Shown piece after piece: positions 17,321-25,528 of a stretch of DNA of 64,000 nt. The notes under the pieces are model-generated. The model was not told where the DNA came from. It made no database searches and saw only the letters and a program-made list of their open reading frames with translations. Origin of the DNA: Spirochaetia bacterium. Its GTDB lineage: Bacteria > Spirochaetota > UBA4802 > UBA5550. The stretch is from assembly GCA_009885955.1 (NCBI GenBank), contig VFJS01000002.1, positions 274,178-338,177 of the forward strand, given 5' to 3'. Positions within the stretch are counted from its first letter, which is position 1, and each line of letters starts with the position of its first letter. The translations under genes and the position numbers were made by a program.

Positions 17321-18493
17321 ATGCAGGCCACTTATTCCATTGATATCCGTACGTTAATTCTTATCTGGTCCCTTGTGACAGCGACCAAGGCTCTGGTTCT
17401 GGTATTTGTGAGTCATGCCCAGAAAGACTATGCGCCTGCGCGCCTCTGGGCTCTCGGCGCTATCTCCAGTGCGGCAGGGCTTTTCCTGATCAGCTTCCGT
17501 GATATCATTCCGCCGTTCATCACTATCATCATCGGCAACGGATTGCTGATGTCCGGCCTGATGGTTGTCAATTTTGGCGTGGCGCAAGCGGCCGGGCGGA
17601 CCCCTCCCTGGAAGGCCGGGTGGATTGTCTTTGCCGCAGCCATTGCGGTGCTTTTCTGGAAGAGCATGATTGATGAATCCACGAGCATCCGTATACTTGC
17701 CTTTTCATTGGCAAATGCAATCTATTTCGCCCATGTCATTTTTGTATGTTTACGCTATTCGGACAGCAGCCGGGCTTCGAGCTTCCGCGTTTTTGCCGCA
17801 ATCAGCGTCCCTCTTGCACTGCTCTCATTGTGGCGTGGAGCGGCAAGCGTCTCTCAGGGAACCTCCTCGTTACTGGCGTCTACGAGTGAGCAGATTATCT
17901 TTATCTCTTATTACATCTGTTATCAGCTTGCCAGCGCAACGCTGCTCGTTCTGATCACCAATCAGCAGCTCCAGGATAAGCTTGAGCATCTTGCCAGTAC
18001 CGATCCGCTTACCGGTCTCCTGAACCGGCGTGCGTTCACCCGCGCCGCCGGCCGCGAGTGGTCGCGCAGCATGCGTCACAAATACCCGGTTTCCTGCCTG
18101 ATGATCGATATCGATCATTTCAAACTACTCAATGATCAGCATGGGCATGCTGTCGGCGATCATGTGCTCACTGCGGTTGCCAGCAGTCTGACGGCAACAA
18201 TGCGTATTGAAGATATCCTGTGCCGTTACGGCGGGGAGGAGTTTGTCTGCCTGCTGCCGCACACTTCGAAAGAAGGGGCCCAGGTCATGGCGGAGCAGCT
18301 TCGCGAAAGGATAGCGGCCCGGAAGTTATCAATAGATACCGGGGACTGCGCAGTGACCATCAGTATTGGTGTGGCCGTACGCAATGCAAGGGATATTACG
18401 ATTGAGTCGGTTATCGAAGAGGCCGATAGGGCTCTTTATCATGCAAAGCAGTCAGGACGCAACCGGGTGTGCGTGGAAGGTGAATCGGGGTGA
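17321..18493 (+). CDS. Membrane diguanylate cyclase (GGDEF)
   Basis: A 390-residue protein with about seven hydrophobic segments in residues 1-212 and a C-terminal GGDEF domain (about 220-385). The A-site is GGEEF at 304-308, a functional variant. The inhibitory I-site RIED (295-298) is present at the standard five-residue distance. The metal/nucleotide motifs DIDHFKLLND and the DPLTGLLNRRAF start are intact. It should make cyclic-di-GMP from two GTP and be feedback-inhibited. The membrane part is not a standard MASE domain that I can name. Codon use (many GCG, CGC, CTG codons) looks more like a gammaproteobacterial gene than its neighbours. It lies just after the tRNA remnant, both consistent with horizontal acquisition. 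No Shine-Dalgarno is visible before the ATG. Confidence 0.85.
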   Translation: MQATYSIDIRTLILIWSLVTATKALVLVFVSHAQKDYAPARLWALGAISSAAGLFLISFRDIIPPFITIIIGNGLLMSGLMVVNFGVAQAAGRTPPWKAGWIVFAAAIAVLFWKSMIDESTSIRILAFSLANAIYFAHVIFVCLRYSDSSRASSFRVFAAISVPLALLSLWRGAASVSQGTSSLLASTSEQIIFISYYICYQLASATLLVLITNQQLQDKLEHLASTDPLTGLLNRRAFTRAAGREWSRSMRHKYPVSCLMIDIDHFKLLNDQHGHAVGDHVLTAVASSLTATMRIEDILCRYGGEEFVCLLPHTSKEGAQVMAEQLRERIAARKLSIDTGDCAVTISIGVAVRNARDITIESVIEEADRALYHAKQSGRNRVCVEGESG

Positions 18494-18507
18494 CATCTGA
18501 GCCTGAT

Positions 18508-18720
18508 TTATTTTTTCCGTATTTTATCAAATAAATACTCCAATCCATTGAGTTTGATTTCATAGACTGCAGCAAGCATTTCACCAAGTTCTCCCGGAGG
18601 AAATCCTTTCCGGTGAAGCCATACAACATAGGGCTCAGGAAGGTCTATTAATAGACGATCTTTGAATTTTCCAAAAGGCATTTTATATCGGGCCAGTTTT
18701 AATAAATTACTTGTATCCAT
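18508..18720 (-). CDS. DUF3820 family protein
   Basis: A 70-residue protein that matches the compact DUF3820 pattern: KMPFGKFKDRLLIDLPEPYVV, then WLHRKGFPPGELGEML, then VYEIKLNGL. The family is also called putative quorum-sensing-regulated virulence factor after a Pseudomonas member, but no biochemical activity is firmly established to my knowledge. Nearly full family length is present, and no residues in the conserved core appear lost. The gene ends 15 bases from the end of the convergent diguanylate cyclase gene. Upstream, 79 bp separate it from the 51-residue Cys-rich protein on the same strand, so the two may be co-transcribed. Confidence 0.7.
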   Translation of the reverse strand: MDTSNLLKLARYKMPFGKFKDRLLIDLPEPYVVWLHRKGFPPGELGEMLAAVYEIKLNGLEYLFDKIRKK

Positions 18721-18799
18721 ACAATCTATACCCGCAATAGTATAACCTTCTCGTTGTCATTCATTATCATTTTAGCCAAAATATTTTCTTTGATTAAAT

Positions 18800-18955
18800 C
18801 TATTCATCCTTTGGGCACCCTATGACAAATACCGCTGCTGATTTTTCTTCCGCATATGTCGCCATGCTGTTGATATTACTGCTGTATTTACAGAGGATTT
18901 GTCCCTTGATGTAATCAGCGTGAAATTCACATTTTAAACAGCTTTCCAATTTCAT
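18800..18955 (-). CDS. 51-residue Cys-rich small protein
   Basis: A short frame starting ATG at 18955, with GGAG nine bases upstream, and ending at TAG 18800. The product begins MKLESCLKCEFHADYIKGQIL and continues with CKY and, near the end, VIGCPKDE. Four cysteines are arranged as Cys-x2-Cys, one at +13, and a final Cys-Pro, plus one His after the first pair, a layout that could hold one zinc or an iron-sulfur cluster. I recognise the style from many unnamed small proteins of environmental bacteria but no named family. The good ribosome site, the balanced composition and the codon periodicity argue for a real gene. Function unknown. Confidence 0.55.
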   Translation of the reverse strand: MKLESCLKCEFHADYIKGQILCKYSSNINSMATYAEEKSAAVFVIGCPKDE

Positions 18956-18992
18956 TAAAAATTACTCCTTGTAGCATTTCATATAATTTGCA

Positions 18993-19337
18993 TTAAAAAT
19001 CTTTATACTGAGCGCCTGATTCCTTTTTTTTCTGTTTTTCTGAAAAAGGTTGTCCGTTTTTTTCAATTTTTTTTATTCCAAAAGGATTCCGGTTTGCCTG
19101 ATAATCCGGCAGTATATGACCAATGACGGCTGCATGCAGCGCAGTATTCCCGTGCCTGTTTTTTACGGCTAAATCCGCCCCATTTTTAAGAAGAATCTTA
19201 AGCACTTCCGTCTCTCCGTTTTCCGAGGCAGCATGGATGGGAAGATATCCATTGGAAACCAATTTATTCGCTTCCGCCCCCTGTGCAAGCAGAAATTCCG
19301 TTATTTCACTGCCTCCACGGCACTCTTTACCCGACAA
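18993..19337 (-). pseudogene. Ankyrin-repeat gene fragment, 5' end missing
   Basis: The frame encodes about two and a half ankyrin repeats: ITEFLLAQGAEANKLVSNG, then LPIHAASENGETEVLKILL, then NGADLAVKNRHGNTALHAAV, followed by a polar tail. It starts abruptly in the middle of a repeat. The only start available is a TTG that overlaps the end of lutC by 11 bases and has no ribosome site; there is no signal peptide or N-terminal cap. The simplest reading is that the front of an ankyrin gene was deleted and its remains now abut lutC. A functional short protein translated by coupling from lutC is possible but less likely. Confidence 0.55.
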
Positions 19338-19992
19338 GAATTACGATTACTTTCCTTGGTCCGTGTATTCCTTTAAAGAGATGCCCCTGGATGTCACCGG
19401 TCATGCTGGGGCCGGTAATAAAAACAAACTGGCCGGGATATGTATCTTTTTTAAAAACTCTTTCCATAACCTGCTCATACACAGAAAATATCCTATCCAC
19501 GGGAACGATAGCGATATGCAGAATCGGCGCCAGTGATATTAACCGGGGCTGATCCCTGTCAAGAATCAGGCCCAGCGTTCCTGATTCGGCAACGGCAAAA
19601 TCCGCGCCGGTTATTCCAGCATCGGCAATGTCAAAGACAGCATCTTTATAATCATCCCGTCCGGCGAAATCTCCGGAGCGCATGACTTGTACGCCGATTG
19701 AATTCCCCCATGCCGGAAGATCCAGGGGAGCCACCACATCGTCGGTGGAAACCATGACCCTTTTCAGTCCCTCCTCCTTGGCGATCTCAGTCAGCTTTTC
19801 CTTTGCCCGGGAACTGTTTTCAACCCTGTGAACTATGCCGGTCTCAAGCCTGAGCATTCCGGTAAATGCACGTATCATCTCTTCTTTACCCTGCACCGGA
19901 TCTCGTGACTGCTGTACATCGGGCATGTCCCGGGGTTTCGTCTTGCGGGCAGCCTTCAGCCTTCCTAAAATTTCATCCCGTGCGCTCTGCAA
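19327..19992 (-). CDS. lutC: LUD-domain protein LutC (L-lactate utilisation)
   Basis: This 221-residue LutC/YkgG-family protein consists of one LUD domain. The block GITGADFAVAESGTLGL and the following PRLISLAPILHIAIVPV are the family hallmarks, and GPSMTGDIQGHLFKGIHGP closes the domain. In Bacillus subtilis LutABC oxidises L-lactate to pyruvate. I set the start at the TTG 19992 (MQSARDEILGRLKAA), because GGAGG lies eight bases upstream and because family members begin at this helix. Starting at TTG 20025 would add 11 residues that include the ribosome site. It is last in the transporter-lutABC operon, 42 bp after lutB, and its tail overlaps the ankyrin fragment. Confidence 0.85.
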   Translation of the reverse strand: MQSARDEILGRLKAARKTKPRDMPDVQQSRDPVQGKEEMIRAFTGMLRLETGIVHRVENSSRAKEKLTEIAKEEGLKRVMVSTDDVVAPLDLPAWGNSIGVQVMRSGDFAGRDDYKDAVFDIADAGITGADFAVAESGTLGLILDRDQPRLISLAPILHIAIVPVDRIFSVYEQVMERVFKKDTYPGQFVFITGPSMTGDIQGHLFKGIHGPRKVIVILVG

Positions 19993-20034
19993 TCCCAGTT
20001 CCTCCCCTGTTTCAGATATTTTCAAAAATACTTT

Positions 20035-21468
20035 TCAATGTTTCTTCTTTGTCTCTTTCCATTTTTCATGAAATGTCTTCCGGGCCACCGGGGGAAGGTC
20101 CCTCGTTTTAAACCACCCTCCGAAAGCGCCTGTCATTCTACGCATCACTCCATCATGAGAATTTTTATTAATAAAAGGCCTGGTCAACGAAATGCCTGAA
20201 TTCCACATCCATGGGTTTTTGACAGCAAGGGCCCACAATTTGAAAAAAAGCGCCTCTCTCCAGGGGCGTTTTTTCCCCCTGAACTCTTGATCCGCAGAAA
20301 CATCGAGAGACCGGTAATAGAGAAATAAACCGGGATGGTCGATCCCGGCCGGACAGACGCTTTTACATGCGCCGCACAGGGTGCTGGCGCGGTAGATATC
20401 CTGAGTCCTGTCCAATCCCAGGAGCGGCGGCATGAGGACCTGGCCCATGGGGCCTGAATATATCCAGCCGTATGCATGCCCTCCGATCTGCCGGTATACC
20501 GGGCATACATTCAGGCACGCGGAACAGCGGATGCAGCGCAGTGCGCCGCGGGCCTGCGGGTCCTGGTAAATCCGGGAACGGCCGTTATCGATGATTACGA
20601 TGACCAGTTCATCGGGCCCGTCTATCTCGCCCTCTTTCCGCGGGCCGCTGTCCATGGATACATAGGCGGAAATTTTCTGCCCGCTGCAGTTGCGGCTCAA
20701 AAGCCTCATGATGTGCATTGCATCCTTCATGGTGGGGACAACTTTTTCCAGGGTCATTACCGATACCTGGGTCCGAGGCGATGATTTTGCAAACCGGATG
20801 TTCCCCTCATTCTCAAGGTTGATGATGGTCCCGGTTTCAGCAACCGCCATGTTTACGCCTGTCACGCCGAATTCCGCCCGGTGAAATTTCTCCCGGAGAA
20901 AGAGCCGGGCCGCGTATCCAAGCTCTACCGGATCCAGTGTCGGCTCTTTCATGCCTGCTTTGGCCATGAAAAGATCCCGTATCTCTTCAACCGTTACATT
21001 GAGGGCCGGTACAATGATGTGATAGGGTGTGCTGTCCATCAGCTGGATGATAAATTCGCCAAGATCGCATTCCCATGGTTTTATGCCGTTTTCCGACAGG
21101 AGATCGTTCAGTCCGATCTCCTCTGTCACCATGGACTTCCCCTTGATCACGAATTCGGCTCCCCGCTCCCTGGCAAGGTTCACGATATATTCATTGGCCT
21201 CTTCTGCCGTGCGGGCCCAGAAAACCTTAGCCCCGTTTGCCATTGCATTTTTCTCAAATTCCTCCAGGAGCTCCGGGAGCCGGTCGAGCACATCAGCCCT
21301 GATCCCTGCGCCCCGCGCATGCGCTTCCGCAACATCGGGAAGGGATGCAAGGCCTATTTCGCGCTTCTGGTATAGGAAATGGGGCACCGTTTTCAGAAAG
21401 GGCCGCGCCCGGGCCTTTTCCACGCCCTTGCGGGCCAAATCGTTAAATGCATCTGTTAAGATCTTCAT
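20035..21468 (-). CDS. lutB: LutB: LUD domain and [4Fe-4S] protein of lactate oxidation
   Basis: The 477-residue protein has an N-terminal LUD domain (about 60-300, with VTGVNMAVAETGTIINLEN). A ferredoxin-like part follows with two Cys sets, CIRCSACLNVCPVYRQ and STLCGACKSVCPAGID, which hold two [4Fe-4S] clusters. A C-terminal helical region ends the protein. Length and order match LutB/YkgF. It is thought to pass electrons between LutA and LutC during lactate oxidation to pyruvate. The ATG at 21468 overlaps the lutA stop by four bases, a coupling arrangement. All eight cluster cysteines are present. Confidence 0.9.
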   Translation of the reverse strand: MKILTDAFNDLARKGVEKARARPFLKTVPHFLYQKREIGLASLPDVAEAHARGAGIRADVLDRLPELLEEFEKNAMANGAKVFWARTAEEANEYIVNLARERGAEFVIKGKSMVTEEIGLNDLLSENGIKPWECDLGEFIIQLMDSTPYHIIVPALNVTVEEIRDLFMAKAGMKEPTLDPVELGYAARLFLREKFHRAEFGVTGVNMAVAETGTIINLENEGNIRFAKSSPRTQVSVMTLEKVVPTMKDAMHIMRLLSRNCSGQKISAYVSMDSGPRKEGEIDGPDELVIVIIDNGRSRIYQDPQARGALRCIRCSACLNVCPVYRQIGGHAYGWIYSGPMGQVLMPPLLGLDRTQDIYRASTLCGACKSVCPAGIDHPGLFLYYRSLDVSADQEFRGKKRPWREALFFKLWALAVKNPWMWNSGISLTRPFINKNSHDGVMRRMTGAFGGWFKTRDLPPVARKTFHEKWKETKKKH

Positions 21469-22208
21469 TGCCGATCCCCGCTTCCCTTCTGTGCCAGGAA
21501 ACTTGCCAGGTGCATTGCCTTTTTTTCAGGATGATGGCGGCTGAGAAAACCGCCAATGTTTAGTAAACATCCCGGCTCGCAGAGGACCAGGAGATCGGCC
21601 CCGGAGTCCAGGAAATTTTGAACCTTATCCTGCACCATTGCCCCGGAAATATCGGGATAGGAGTTAGCGAATGCACCCCCGAACCCGCAGCAGAAATCAT
21701 CCTGGTTCATGGGAACCAGTTCCGCGCCTTTCACTGAGGATATCAGCTTCCTGGGCTGGGCCGAAACTCCCAGCCCCCGTAAAATATGGCATGATTCATG
21801 GTATGCCACCGTCCCCTTGAAAGCGGCCCCGGTATCGGTCACGTTAAGCACATCCACAAGGTATTGCGACAACTCGTACACCCGCGGGGCGAGCTCGGCG
21901 GCGCGCCTGGACCATTCCGGTTCGTCTTCGAGAAGTTCCGGATAATGGTATTTCACCATGCATACACATGAGCCCGAAGGGCTCACGATAACATCATCAT
22001 TGCCGAAAAGTTTAATAAAATGTTTCGCCGCCTTTTTCGCCTCCCTTCGATAGCCGGAATTCATCGCAGGCTGGCCGCAGCAGGTCTGCCCGCGGTGATA
22101 GATTGGATTTACCCCTGCCTGCCGCAGCAGGGACACTGCCGACTCCCCGATTTCGGGATGAAAGAGATTAACAATGCACGGAATGAACATGGATACTTCT
22201 TTAGTCAT
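21465..22208 (-). CDS. lutA: LutA: CCG-domain iron-sulfur oxidoreductase
   Basis: A 247-residue protein with two cysteine-rich CCG domains: GQTCCGQPAMNSGYRREA and DDFCCGFGGAFANSYPDIS, plus FIPCIVNLFHPEIG at the N-terminus. These domains also occur in GlcF, HdrB and succinate dehydrogenase SdhE and bind iron-sulfur clusters of non-standard type. In LutABC it is the CCG subunit of the lactate-oxidising complex. It follows livF by 13 bp with no terminator between, so it is part of the transporter operon. The start at 22208 has AGGAAATGG just upstream. Glycolate oxidase subunit GlcF-like function is an alternative, but the lutB and lutC neighbours favour LutA. Confidence 0.9.
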   Translation of the reverse strand: MTKEVSMFIPCIVNLFHPEIGESAVSLLRQAGVNPIYHRGQTCCGQPAMNSGYRREAKKAAKHFIKLFGNDDVIVSPSGSCVCMVKYHYPELLEDEPEWSRRAAELAPRVYELSQYLVDVLNVTDTGAAFKGTVAYHESCHILRGLGVSAQPRKLISSVKGAELVPMNQDDFCCGFGGAFANSYPDISGAMVQDKVQNFLDSGADLLVLCEPGCLLNIGGFLSRHHPEKKAMHLASFLAQKGSGDRQ

Positions 22209-22221
22209 TTACCATTTCCTG

Positions 22222-22911
22222 TTATACCATTAAATACTTCTTTTTCACCTCTACGTCCGCTTCAAGCTCTTCAACGGTACCCTCAAAACGGATTCTGCCG
22301 TTATCAATGACATATGCCCTGCTGATCATCTTCAGGGCCGACCGTACATTCTGTTCCGACAGAAGGATGCTGATGCCTGCATCGCGGAGTTTGAGAATCT
22401 GCCCTTCAAGTTCACGGACAATAAGCGGCGCCAGGCCTTCCGTCGGTTCATCGAGGAGAAGGAGTTTCGGCCCCCCCATGAGTCCCCGCGCAATGGTGAG
22501 CATCTGCTGTTCGCCGCCGCTCAGGTTCCCTGCCCTTCTCGTTTTTATGTCGCCAAGTGCCGGGAAGAGCCCGTATACCCTCTCTTTGTCCCACCCGGGG
22601 CCGCCGCGGAACACGATTTCAAGATTGTCATCAACGCTTAAATCTGCAAATACCCTCCGGTCGTCAGGGACATAAGCAATCCCTTTACGGAAAAGCTGGT
22701 ATGGTTTGCGGCCGGTAATGTCTTCATTGTTAAATGATATGCTCCCTTCCTTTGGAGGAGTGAGGCCCATAATGCTCCGCATGGTGGTGCTTTTACCGGC
22801 GCCGTTTCTCCCCAGGAGCCCTACCACCTCGCCTCTGTTGACGGTTATGGATACGCCGAAGAGGATATGGCTCAGTCCGTAATAGGTATCAATCCCGTTC
22901 ACTACAAGCAT
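22222..22911 (-). CDS. livF: Branched-chain-type ABC transporter ATPase, LivF family
   Basis: A 229-residue ATPase with Walker A GRNGAGKST, signature LSGGEQQ and Walker B LLLLDEPTEGL. The overall pattern (MLVVNGIDTYYG at the N-terminus, VPDDRRVFADLSVDDNL in the middle) is that of LivF. It energises import together with LivG. The gene overlaps the end of livG by ten bases, which points to tight coupling. The last gene of the transporter set, it is followed 13 bp later by lutA. Family members serve amino acids, amides, urea and various carboxylates, so the substrate must be inferred from context. Confidence 0.9.
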   Translation of the reverse strand: MLVVNGIDTYYGLSHILFGVSITVNRGEVVGLLGRNGAGKSTTMRSIMGLTPPKEGSISFNNEDITGRKPYQLFRKGIAYVPDDRRVFADLSVDDNLEIVFRGGPGWDKERVYGLFPALGDIKTRRAGNLSGGEQQMLTIARGLMGGPKLLLLDEPTEGLAPLIVRELEGQILKLRDAGISILLSEQNVRSALKMISRAYVIDNGRIRFEGTVEELEADVEVKKKYLMV

Positions 22912-23648
22912 ACGTCACTCCCGCCCAGATAGGCATCCTGTACAGCCTCGTTGCATCTCACCTCATCGCAGGACCCCTGGATCACTGTACAGCCTCTCAC
23001 CATTACCATGATGCGGCTGGCAATCCCGAAGACAATCTCCATGTCATGTTCGCAAAAAAGGATGGTGAGCCCCATGGTGCGGGAGAGCATTTTAATGAGT
23101 TCAATGCAGCGGGAGGTCTCTTCGGCAGCCATGCCGGCGGTGGGTTCATCGAGAATAAGGAACTCCGGGTCCCCCCCCAGCGCCATCGCGATCTCAAGGA
23201 CTTTCCGGTCGCCGTGTGAGAGCAGCGCCGTTGTCCGGTTTTTTTTATCCAGGAGGCCGACGCTTTCAAGGATCGTATCGGTTTCTTTCACTGCCAGGCC
23301 TGCCGACGGGGTAAAGATGTTCCAGGTCATTCTCTCGCGGGACAATACAGATATCTGCACATTCTCAAAAACGGTCAGCCTCTGGAACACATTGACCACC
23401 TGGAAGGATCGGGAGATGCGTTTTCTCGATATTTCATGGGGCTGGAGCCCGGTGATGTCCTCATTCTTAAAGAGCACCCTGCCGGAATCAGGTTTTACAA
23501 TCCCGGTAATGAGGTTGAAAAGGGTCGTCTTTCCCGCGCCGTTGGGCCCGATGACCGCGACGATTTCGCCTTTTCTCACGGTAAGGTTCGCGCTGTTTAC
23601 CGCTTTGAATCCGGCAAAGGTCTTTGATATGGATGTTACCTCCAGCAT
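22902..23648 (-). CDS. livG: Branched-chain-type ABC transporter ATPase, LivG family
   Basis: This 248-residue ATPase has Walker A GPNGAGKTT, a variant signature LSHGDRKVLEIA (the SHGxxR/K form usual in LivG) and Walker B FLILDEPTAGM with the H-loop FCEHDMEIVF. It would pair with LivF below the LivH-LivM membrane channel. Between the livM stop and the ATG there is no intergenic space. All nucleotide-binding motifs are intact. Confidence 0.9.
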   Translation of the reverse strand: MLEVTSISKTFAGFKAVNSANLTVRKGEIVAVIGPNGAGKTTLFNLITGIVKPDSGRVLFKNEDITGLQPHEISRKRISRSFQVVNVFQRLTVFENVQISVLSRERMTWNIFTPSAGLAVKETDTILESVGLLDKKNRTTALLSHGDRKVLEIAMALGGDPEFLILDEPTAGMAAEETSRCIELIKMLSRTMGLTILFCEHDMEIVFGIASRIMVMVRGCTVIQGSCDEVRCNEAVQDAYLGGSDVCL

Positions 23649-24593
23649 TTATTGCTCCCCGCCTTCCGGTTTTCTGAATCCCCTTTCAAATTTTTCCACT
23701 GCATAGCCGAGGATTCCGCTGGGCAGGAAGAAGATGACGAGCACCATGATGATGCCGAGGACAAGGGCCCAGTAGACTGTATACATACTCACAAAGGTCC
23801 TGAGCCCCACAATGACTGCAGCGCCGAGCATGGGCCCCAGGAATGTAAACCACCCCCCCAGCAGGCACATGATGACAATTTCCATGGACAGGGTCCAGAA
23901 AAGCATGTCGGGAAAAACCGAATTATCAACGACAACAAAAAGTGAACCTGCAACGCCTGCAAAAAATCCTGCAAGGACCAGAGCCAGGAGCTGATGCCTC
24001 CTGACGTTTATCCCGATCATCCCGCTTCTCACCGGATTGTCCCTGATGCCCTGGAGGACGCTCCCGAAGGGAGAACGGATAATCTTCCACATGATGTAAA
24101 GCGATATAATGGTGATGATGAATGTAAAATAGAAGGCGCTCTTCGGTGATGATATCATCTCCGGCATGGGTATGCCGTGTATCCCGTCATCACCTCCGGT
24201 AAAAGCATACCAGCGGTAGACAATGGCCCAGACCAGTGAGCCGAGAGATATCTGCAGCATACCGAAGTAAAGCCTGGAAAGGCGGATGCAGATGATGCCG
24301 AGTACAAGTCCGAATGCGGCTGATACCAGGGGGCCGGTAATGAACGCGAAAATCGCGGGCAGCCCTGACTTCGTCAGCATAAGCGTTGTCCCATAAGCCC
24401 CGACACCGTAGAATACGGCATGGTGAAACTGGAATATCCCTCCGTATCCAAGAACAAGGTTCAGGCTGGTGGCAAGAAGGCCGTAGAGCAGAATGACCGA
24501 TGCAAGATAAACGTAAAACCGCGGAAGAAATACGGGGAACAGGAGAAGAATGATGATGCCCGCACCCATCCCCGAAATTGTTTTCCTGCTCAT
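23649..24593 (-). CDS. livM: Branched-chain-type ABC transporter permease, LivM family
   Basis: The 314-residue permease has about nine hydrophobic segments and the family signature in the cytoplasmic loop: IRDNPVRSGMIGINVRRHQLLAL (the EAA-like coupling helix region of LivM proteins). I chose the ATG at 24593 (MSRKTISGMGAG), five bases after GGAG; an upstream in-frame start would add 20 Cys/Gly/Ser-rich residues read from the end of livH. The gene starts 11 bp after the livH stop. The hydrophobic N-terminus fits a first membrane helix. It forms the translocation pore with LivH. Confidence 0.88.
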   Translation of the reverse strand: MSRKTISGMGAGIIILLLFPVFLPRFYVYLASVILLYGLLATSLNLVLGYGGIFQFHHAVFYGVGAYGTTLMLTKSGLPAIFAFITGPLVSAAFGLVLGIICIRLSRLYFGMLQISLGSLVWAIVYRWYAFTGGDDGIHGIPMPEMISSPKSAFYFTFIITIISLYIMWKIIRSPFGSVLQGIRDNPVRSGMIGINVRRHQLLALVLAGFFAGVAGSLFVVVDNSVFPDMLFWTLSMEIVIMCLLGGWFTFLGPMLGAAVIVGLRTFVSMYTVYWALVLGIIMVLVIFFLPSGILGYAVEKFERGFRKPEGGEQ

Positions 24594-24603
24594 GCGCTCT
24601 CCA

Positions 24604-25503
24604 TCACCAGGTTGACTTGAGGAGCCCGGTCGGCCTGAACAGCAGTACGGCAACCACGGCGAGATAGGGGAAAATAATTCCGAATTTCGGCCAGATGAGA
24701 ATGCCCAGCGACTGCGTAAGGCCGAATATCAGGGCGCCGAGCAGCGCCCCCCAGATGTTCCCCAATCCTCCCATGATGACAATGAGAAATGCCTCCATGA
24801 TGAGGTTATGGTCCATACCCAGGGTAACGCTCACCGTTGGCGCAACGAGGACTCCCCCGAGCCCGGCCAGGTAGCAGCCGATGACAAAAACGATGGCAAA
24901 AACCCGGCTTACGTTGATGCCTACCGCGCCCACCATCTCCCTGTCCACAGCCGCAGCGCGCGCTATCTTCCCCATCTTTGTCTTATTCGTAAGAAGCCAG
25001 AGAAGTATTGCCACAACGGGGCCGGCAGCGAGGAGGAAGAGGTTATAGAGGGGAAAGGGAAGGCCTCCGAAGAGCGGAACAAAGCCCTGGAACATATGGG
25101 GCACCGGGACCGATTTATATTCACTTCCCCACACGAGTTTTACCAGATCACCGAATATAAGTGAAATGGCAAAGGTAAGGAGGAGGAGCATGAGGTGCTC
25201 CCGTTCATAGAGGAACTGAAACATCCCCCTTTCCGCAATAAGGCTTATACATGCCACTGCCAGGGGGGCGATGACGAGGGCAAGCCAGAAACCTTCAGAG
25301 CCGCCGCCGGTGAGTTTCGTCACGCTGAAGGCGGTGAATGCCCCGATCATATAGAGCGAGCCGTGCGCCACATTGGGTATCCTGAGTACCCCCAGGATGA
25401 GGGTCAGGCCTGAGGCCACGATAAAGAGTATGGTGGTTCGGCTCAAACCCACGAAAACCTGGGAAAAAACCCCGGCTGGAATTATCGAGTAGACGGCATC
25501 CAT
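24604..25503 (-). CDS. livH: Branched-chain-type ABC transporter permease, LivH family
   Basis: A 299-residue membrane protein with eight or so hydrophobic helices. Family markers: FIVASGLTLILGVLRIPNVAHGSLYMIGAF near the start (split here as ASGLTLILGVLRIPNVAHG), AAVDREMVGAVGINVSRV as the coupling loop facing the ATPases, and MEAFLIVIMGGLGNIWGAL near the end. It is the second gene of the operon, 25 bp after the substrate-binding protein. No disrupted motif is seen. Confidence 0.88.
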   Translation of the reverse strand: MDAVYSIIPAGVFSQVFVGLSRTTILFIVASGLTLILGVLRIPNVAHGSLYMIGAFTAFSVTKLTGGGSEGFWLALVIAPLAVACISLIAERGMFQFLYEREHLMLLLLTFAISLIFGDLVKLVWGSEYKSVPVPHMFQGFVPLFGGLPFPLYNLFLLAAGPVVAILLWLLTNKTKMGKIARAAAVDREMVGAVGINVSRVFAIVFVIGCYLAGLGGVLVAPTVSVTLGMDHNLIMEAFLIVIMGGLGNIWGALLGALIFGLTQSLGILIWPKFGIIFPYLAVVAVLLFRPTGLLKSTW

Positions 25504-25528
25504 CTATAGATCTCCCTGGAGAGGAACC

